Shown here piece after piece: positions 58,936 to 64,000 of a stretch of DNA of 64,000 nucleotides. Made by a program: the position numbers and the translations under genes. How positions within the stretch are numbered: the first letter of the stretch is position 1; each line of letters starts with the position of its first letter. Under the pieces are notes generated by a model. The model did not search any database, was not told the DNA's origin, and saw only the letters and a list, made by a program, of their open reading frames with translations. Origin of the DNA: Branchiostoma floridae (lineage: Eukaryota; Chordata; Leptocardii; Amphioxiformes; Branchiostomatidae); the NCBI RefSeq assembly GCF_000003815.2, contig NC_049991.1:2684570-2748569 (forward strand), written 5' to 3'.

Positions 58936-59199
58936 ATGGAGCTGTTTAACGTGGTCCAGCCACCTCCTCGAGCACGGGACCCCCGTTTTACGTCCCTCCC
59001 GGAAGACGGTTTCGTAGAGAGGCTACGGCAATCCGGACGTCCTTGGTCGGTCTCCCACTATCCGGACCGGACGTTGCTAACTTCCGAGATCGAGGGATCG
59101 GATGTACCAACGCGCCACGCGGCCGTAGCAACTTTACGAGGCAAATATTTATGTTTCCTTTTTTGCCTCAGCCTCGTATTTGTATTTTACAGCAGGTAG
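58936..59199 (+). CDS. Short GC-rich open frame, 87 aa, doubtful
   Basis: A frame beginning MELFNVVQPPPRARDPRFTS lies in a local GC-rich island and overlaps the last 51 bases of the sulfotransferase coding region on the other strand. It has no family resemblance. It might be a first exon (a GCAG/GTAGAC donor lies at 59193) or simply the 3' untranslated region of the sulfotransferase. Confidence 0.2.
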   Translation: MELFNVVQPPPRARDPRFTSLPEDGFVERLRQSGRPWSVSHYPDRTLLTSEIEGSDVPTRHAAVATLRGKYLCFLFCLSLVFVFYSR

Positions 59200-62100
59200 A
59201 CCTTGGATAATACGATGCATGTTTTCGCGAACTTCCAGGGATCTCCACTCCTTCTTGTTTTTTACCGATGCACGTTTTCTGATATACTCGCCAAGTGGAA
59301 TATCCTGTATAAGAAACAAAAGTACAGTATAACAACTTATCACCATTCGTGTGAAACTTAAATAGATCTAGAATATCTGGATCTAATAAGTGTCAGTTAA
59401 CACCAGTCTTTACTAGACTGACAGTAGTAGTAGAGGTAGAAGTACATGTAGTAGTAATACATTCAGTAGTAGTACATACAGTAGTAGCACATGTAGTAGT
59501 AGTACATGTAGTAGTAGTAGTACGTGCAATAGTACATGTAGTAGTAGTAGTACGTGCAATAGTACATGTAGTAGTACTACGTGTAGTAGTACATGTAGAA
59601 GTAGTGCGTGCAGTAGAACGTGTAGTAGTAGTACGTGTAGTAGTATATGTAGTAGTATTACGTGTAGTAGTTCACGTAGTAGTAGTACGTGTAGTAGTAC
59701 ATGTAGTAGTAGTACATGCAGTAGTAGTACGTGTAGTAGTACATGTAGTAGTAGTACATGCAGTAGTAGTACGTGTAGTAGTACATGTAGTAGTAGTACA
59801 TGCAGTAGTAGTACGTGTAGTAGTACATGTAGTAGTAGTACATGCAGTAGTAGTACGTGTAGTAGTACATGTAGTAGTAGTACATGCAGTAGTAGTACGT
59901 GCAGTAGTACATGTAGTAGTAGTACATGCAGTAGTAGTACGTGTAGTAGTACATGTAGTAGTAGTACATGCAGTAGTAGTACGTGTAGTAGTACATGTAG
60001 TAGTAGTACATGCAGTAGCTGTACGTGTTGTAGTACATGTAGTAGTAGTACATGCAGTAGTAGTACGTGTAGTAGTACATGTAGTAGTAGTACATGCAGT
60101 AGCTGTACGTGTTGTAGTACATGTAGTAGTTGTTGCAGTGGTATTAGCAGCAGCCTCAGTAAAAGAAGTATACATCTTGACAATTTTGTACTAATTGACA
60201 ACTACCGCTTAAGATGAAGCTTATACTCAAGGAAAGCGTTGATCAGTAAAGAATCCGTTACATACTCTGGTTTGTAGACCTCTGCAGTACATGGAATTTA
60301 CAGCAAACTGTGGACTCCACTTGGACGCCTTTATGATGAGAGGCTGTTGATGACGTTTCAGCGTGTGGCAGAACTTGCTTACACTCTTCCTCACTTCTCG
60401 AAAGTAGTGGAGCTCCTCGTAAAAATATGGACCCTGTGACAACAGATAGTCAGGTACCGTTTATCATTTTGAATTTAACTTTTCGCTTCTCTGTTATCCT
60501 TGTTCCGTTCACCAAGTGTACCTGTCTCACAGAAGCCAACTATGGCCTCCCAACCTTCTCCAGGCCATGGTGCTTAGCAAGGTCATCTGTGGTTGGTCGG
60601 CGACGTTGCCTACTACTAGACTTTTAAAGATCTAGCTCAGGGAAAATCGTACTCTTCTTAGGTCTGATCAGAGAAGCGAAGTGGTTCCAAAGAAGTGTAG
60701 TCCTAAGTATGTTTTTTCTATTTGCTTTTGGACAGACGAGGACACCGTGGCACTGCACTTAAGTTTTGTTACATATATAAACAGTGCACTGCACTTAAGT
60801 TTTGTTACATATATAAACAGTGCCACATACAGGGTACCGAAGTCATGTACCCTTTTTTTAAGTGAGGGCATTTTTAAGTGAGGTCACTCTGTGAGGATGG
60901 TCGTGTAAAGTGCCTTTCCCAAGGGCACAACGTCGGGGATCGAACTCAGGACCTCTAGATTCCGAGCCGAACGCGCTACCAGTTGCGCCACGGCCAACGC
61001 CACATAGTCCTACATGTGTGACAGGGGATTTACCTGTGCTGCAATCTTCCTCCACAAGGAGGCGTTGAACGTGTCATACACTAGGTAATCCACGGCCTTC
61101 CACCGGCGGAGGTTGGCGAGTTCCTCGGCGGTGGGGATGTAAGATTTGTACGGGTAAGTCCGATTGTTTTTTCCCTCGACGTCGTACAGAACGTCTCGCA
61201 ACTCCCAGCACATCAGACGTCTGAGGAGAACCAGAGACTCGTCCAGGTGTTCCAGCAGCAAGACCAGCGTGAAGTCCGCTTCTAGTTCGCTGATGTACCT
61301 ACGAGCTCGTTCCTTTTACATAGAGTAAACGATGGGATACGTCGATGTAGGTTAGACATCCAGGTACATAAGATACGCCAAAAAGTAGTTACTCAAGCAA
61401 CTGGATATGGTTTTGGAAACGGTCAGACGTTTCAATTGCTATCCCGCAGTTTTCGTCAGCTTTACGGCTTACAGTTCTGAAGTTCACAGCTAGAATATAC
61501 AAACCCTCTCCAACAAGATCTCTTCAGTGTCGCTGACAAAAACTGCGGGATAGCAGTTGAAACGTCTGACCTTTTCCAAAACCATATCCAGTTGCTCGAG
61601 TAACTACTTTGTGGCGTAAAAGATGTGATGTAAGTTTACGCGCAGTGGCTAATCCATGACACTTATTCAAAATGAAATGTTTTAAGAATTGATTAGGGAA
61701 ATGGTCAGGGTAAGTTAAAATGGACACTAACAGGCAACAGTATAATTCCGGACGAACACTTTAATTCCGGAAAACCTTAATTCATTTCAAAATACATTAA
61801 CCAGATGAATTAATATTTGTAGGTATGATGTATCAAAAGATGATGAATATATAGGTTGCAATTAGATGTCTCCATGAAGAAGGCCGATTCTGCAGAATTC
61901 TGGGGATTGTGCTAGTATTCTGCTAGAATTCTGCCAGAATTCTGAGAACCTGAGCCAGAATTCTGGGAACCTGAGCCAGAATTCTGTAGACCTTTCTTCG
62001 TAGAGACATCTAATTACAACATACGCATTCACTATCCTTTGATATATCATGCCAGGTATAATTTATTTTCAAATTATTAAGGTTTTCCGGAATTAGAGTG

Positions 62101-63165
62101 TTTGTCTGGAATTATACTGTCGCCTGTTCGCTGTAGAAAGAGGTTCGTAACTACAATCACAACAAAGCATAAGAACGAAACGAAAAAGAATCAGAGTAAG
62201 GAAATTTCCACAATTTAGCTATAGACATAAAATACCTTATCCTCTGCTCCCTCTGTAGGGTACCCCAAATCAAATGACAGGAAGTTCCTGGTGCCGTCCC
62301 AGGTTACTTTACAGAAGTCAAAGTAAGCCTCAGACAGGTCCTTGTACTTCCACGGGTCCTGCAGAAACGTCTGGACAGGGTTCTTAGACTTGATCTTCAG
62401 TAGCTCGGGAAGATGGTAGTAGTTCATGGCCGACTTCAAATGGCTGCTTGGCTCTCTGATGATGGCTGTGTGAGCCAAGGATATAACAAACTTTAGTGCA
62501 TAACAACCGTACAAGGCAAATCTCCCGTCGTATATAATACGAATCCATATTTATATGTATTGTCCTATACATTTTGCATATACAATGCCATGGTTGCCAT
62601 ATATTGCACTTATAGCCGATGTAGGTGGCGCTGCAGCAGCAAGAATACCGTCCCAAACGTGGCTCAGCTTGTAACCCCCTCGTCTCTGCCACGTTTGGGA
62701 CGGCATTCTTGCTGCTGCCAGTCATTCTACCCTGATGATGGTGTCTGACAGATGCCGAAACGTTGGAAGTAACTACCCTTGGTTGTGCCTAAAGAACCTT
62801 ACTATTTGGATTGTTTGAAATCTACTATATAACGTTCCTTACAGATGTAGGCTGTGTCAGCCGAGAACTTGTTCCGTAGCCATGTTTTATTGTACCGCAT
62901 GTGGTTCAGCAGGACGTCATACTGTTCATCTGGGGTGTGGACATAGTCCTCTTCTGCAGGAGGGAAGGGCCAGGCGAGCAGATGCCCTCCGGATGGCATC
63001 AGCACAGACAGATGGTGACTGATGGCATATCTCTGAAAGATGTTCACGGCAGTACAGCTCCCGGTCTTGTGGGTTTTGATGAAGACAAACTTTCTTCTTG
63101 GATGACAGCTTTTTGATGATGTTCTTGTTTCTTTTCTTTTGTTGTCTTTAATGTGAGTTTGATCC
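59149..63165 (-). CDS. Galactose-3-O-sulfotransferase-type enzyme, 5' exon(s) missing
   Basis: Five minus-strand exons join in phase: 63165-62843, 62465-62236, 61312-61034, 60433-60266 and 59304-59149 (TAA). They give about 385 residues. Family members transfer sulfate from PAPS to the 3-OH of galactose on glycolipids or glycans in the Golgi. The 5'-phosphosulfate-binding loop is FVFIKTHKTGSCTAVNIFQRYA, with a Cys where relatives as I recall them have Ser. The 3'-phosphate region is SIIREPSSHLKSAMNYYHLPEL. RNFLSFDLGYP and DFTLVLLLEHLDESLVLLRRLMCWELRDVLY are family hallmarks. The N-terminal cytosolic tail and membrane anchor must lie upstream (beyond 63165), and I did not find them in 63166-64000. 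Substrate and subtype (GAL3ST1-4) cannot be decided. A reverse-strand ATTAAA near 58876-58881 could be its poly(A) signal. Confidence 0.88.
59432..60141. repeat. GTA-rich satellite with 42-bp higher-order unit
   Basis: The unit is three sub-blocks: ACATGTAGTAGTAGT, ACATGCAGTAGTAGT and ACGTGTAGTAGT. The array is regular from about 59690 to 60120 and degenerate upstream. All reading frames stay open because units are multiples of three (Val/Leu-, Tyr- or Thr-rich), so the long frames here are artefacts. It fills the last intron of the sulfotransferase gene. Confidence 0.92.
60886..61010 (-). mobile_element. tRNA-derived SINE (intron of the sulfotransferase gene)
   Basis: On the minus strand, GTGGCGCAACTGGTAGCGCG (A-box region) and GAGTTCGATCCCCG (B box) are about 45 nt apart. 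A body with TTGGGAAAGGCACTTTACACG follows. This is the best preserved SINE in the window. It is 24 bp from the donor of exon 61312-61034. Confidence 0.65.
61372..61618. mobile_element. Foldback repeat with two hammerhead-like cores
   Basis: The arms 61372-61461 and 61531-61618 are inverted copies, containing AGTAGTTACTC(A/G)AGCAACTGGA and AAACTGCGGGATAGCA. On the plus strand the right arm has CTGACAA, an AACTGC/GCAGTT hairpin and GAAAC. On the minus strand the left arm has CTGACGA, a similar hairpin and GAAAC. Confidence 0.65.
61870..62015. repeat. GAATTCTG-rich patch
   Basis: Tandem-like repeats of (C)CAGAATTCTG and neighbours, palindromic at the hexamer GAATTC. It lies between segments at 61765-61785 and 62075-62100 that are themselves mirrored (TTCCGGAAAACCTTAAT / ATTAAGGTTTTCCGGAA), so a larger foldback element of about 61735-62130 is likely. 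Confidence 0.6.
62631..62775 (+). repeat. Hairpin plus hammerhead-like CTGATGA...GAAAC motif
   Basis: GCAGCAGCAAGAATACCGTC and its inverse GACGGCATTCTTGCTGCTGC lie close together (62634-62718). Then CTGATGA (62732), a GGTGTC/GATGCC stem and GAAAC (62757) follow. Sits in the intron between exons 62843 and 62465. Confidence 0.55.
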
Positions 63166-64000
63166 CTGAAAAAAATGTATTGTTACCACATTTCCCCAGT
63201 AAACGCCAATGGTCATATTTCACATAAATGTACATTTGTCAGATAGTCTCTATTCATATTTATTGTTGTGACAGTCTCTGCACATTTAGCAGGCACCTTG
63301 TTTATTTCATGTAACATTGCGATATGGTGACCAGGAACGCTTTCCATTAAAATGCACCCCTGTACACAGCCCCTGCTTCATTATTATCATTCTAACACCC
63401 CCTCACGTTTGTCCACCTACTGTAGTTCTACGTGAGGCTCTCATGTAGACTCAAGAGAAGACCGTAGGCCAGATTTGCTAATCTCCAAGCAGATCCTATT
63501 CCTATGGTAGCATAGATAAGATAGTATCAAAAGCTGGCAGAGGAGCGAAGCCGGCTTAGGAGTGTGTTTCGCTACAAGGCAAATGCTCAGACTACACTCC
63601 TTGGCCAGTTTGGTACATCTTATGCCATGGATCTGTGACACAAAAGGTACACAAAAGAGTGAATTCATACGTACTGTTGTTCATATTGTACAGATGATTC
63701 TTCAGATGTCTGTTCAACGTTCCGTGATATCTGTAGCAAACGAGTTTATCTTATTATCCATGTGAATATTCTCCATATCTGTGGCCGATGTTTCGGACTT
63801 TCAATTTGATGAGTCATCTTGCTCTGTAGAGTAGTTTAAACATGTCACAGGGTTACAGTCACAAGCTGAATGCAAAACAAGTTGTCCAATATAATTAAGA
63901 GCTCCCTGTCCACGAGAGATTGTGTACATTTGCTCAATGAACGCAGTGGAAAATGAAACACATTTTATCAGTCAGTGTTCCCACTGTGAAACCGAAAGAA
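63166..64000. other. upstream of the last visible sulfotransferase exon, no gene seen
   Basis: No signal-anchor exon or other coding sequence recognised on either strand. Confidence 0.35.

Noticed and set aside
59413-60201. Frames of 154-262 codons in the GTA array (Leu/Val/His, Tyr/Met or Thr-rich)
   Set aside because: Products of a trinucleotide-based satellite; four frames are open at once.
60886-61010. tRNA gene on the minus strand
   Set aside because: A- and B-box words are present, but the acceptor stem does not pair and a SINE body follows.
1-64000. CRISPR arrays, operons or bacterial features
   Set aside because: Repeats here are tandem satellites or transposons without spacers, and genes have spliceosomal introns; the DNA is eukaryotic.

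Overview
The window is nuclear DNA from an animal. Genes are split into many short exons with GT-AG introns, tRNA-derived SINEs and inverted-repeat transposons crowd the introns, and the proteins are metazoan types. Gene content and repeat style fit a cephalochordate (amphioxus/lancelet) best; that species call is inference from memory, not a search.

Layout. (1) 1807-2655: an intronless 282-residue protein of unknown function whose N-terminus reads like a SOCS/BC box. (2) 11161-36730 (+): 18 phase-consistent coding exons of one Mahogunin-type E3 ubiquitin ligase (MGRN1/RNF157 family). Its first coding exon (about 30 residues) was not found. The introns hold many transposons, including a nested pair. 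(3) 39139-42728: a head-to-head pair of copies of an uncharacterised three-exon gene, one intact (-) and one dead (+), followed by a 69-bp minisatellite. (4) 45440-52930 (+): a secreted protein with signal peptide, WxxW domain, WSC domain and an unknown C-terminal region. The 5' part of its last exon, with its splice acceptor, is repeated nine times in tandem. (5) 55137-57509: a second head-to-head pair of the family in (3), with a relic (-) and an intact copy (+), followed by a remnant of the same minisatellite. (6) 59149-63165 (-): five exons of a galactose-3-O-sulfotransferase-type enzyme, lacking its 5' exon(s), with a 42-bp GTA-rich satellite in its last intron.

The genes are not an operon and no shared pathway is evident. 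The ligase acts in the cytosol, the WSC protein is secreted and the sulfotransferase is a Golgi enzyme. The strongest candidates for something undescribed are the palindromically duplicated three-exon family, the splice-acceptor array in the WSC gene, and a set of short hAT-like elements that share CAGGG...CCCTG ends and 5-bp target duplications while each family carries its own repeated internal word.

All exon boundaries were derived by eye from splice consensus, reading phase and family resemblance. No alignment or search was run.
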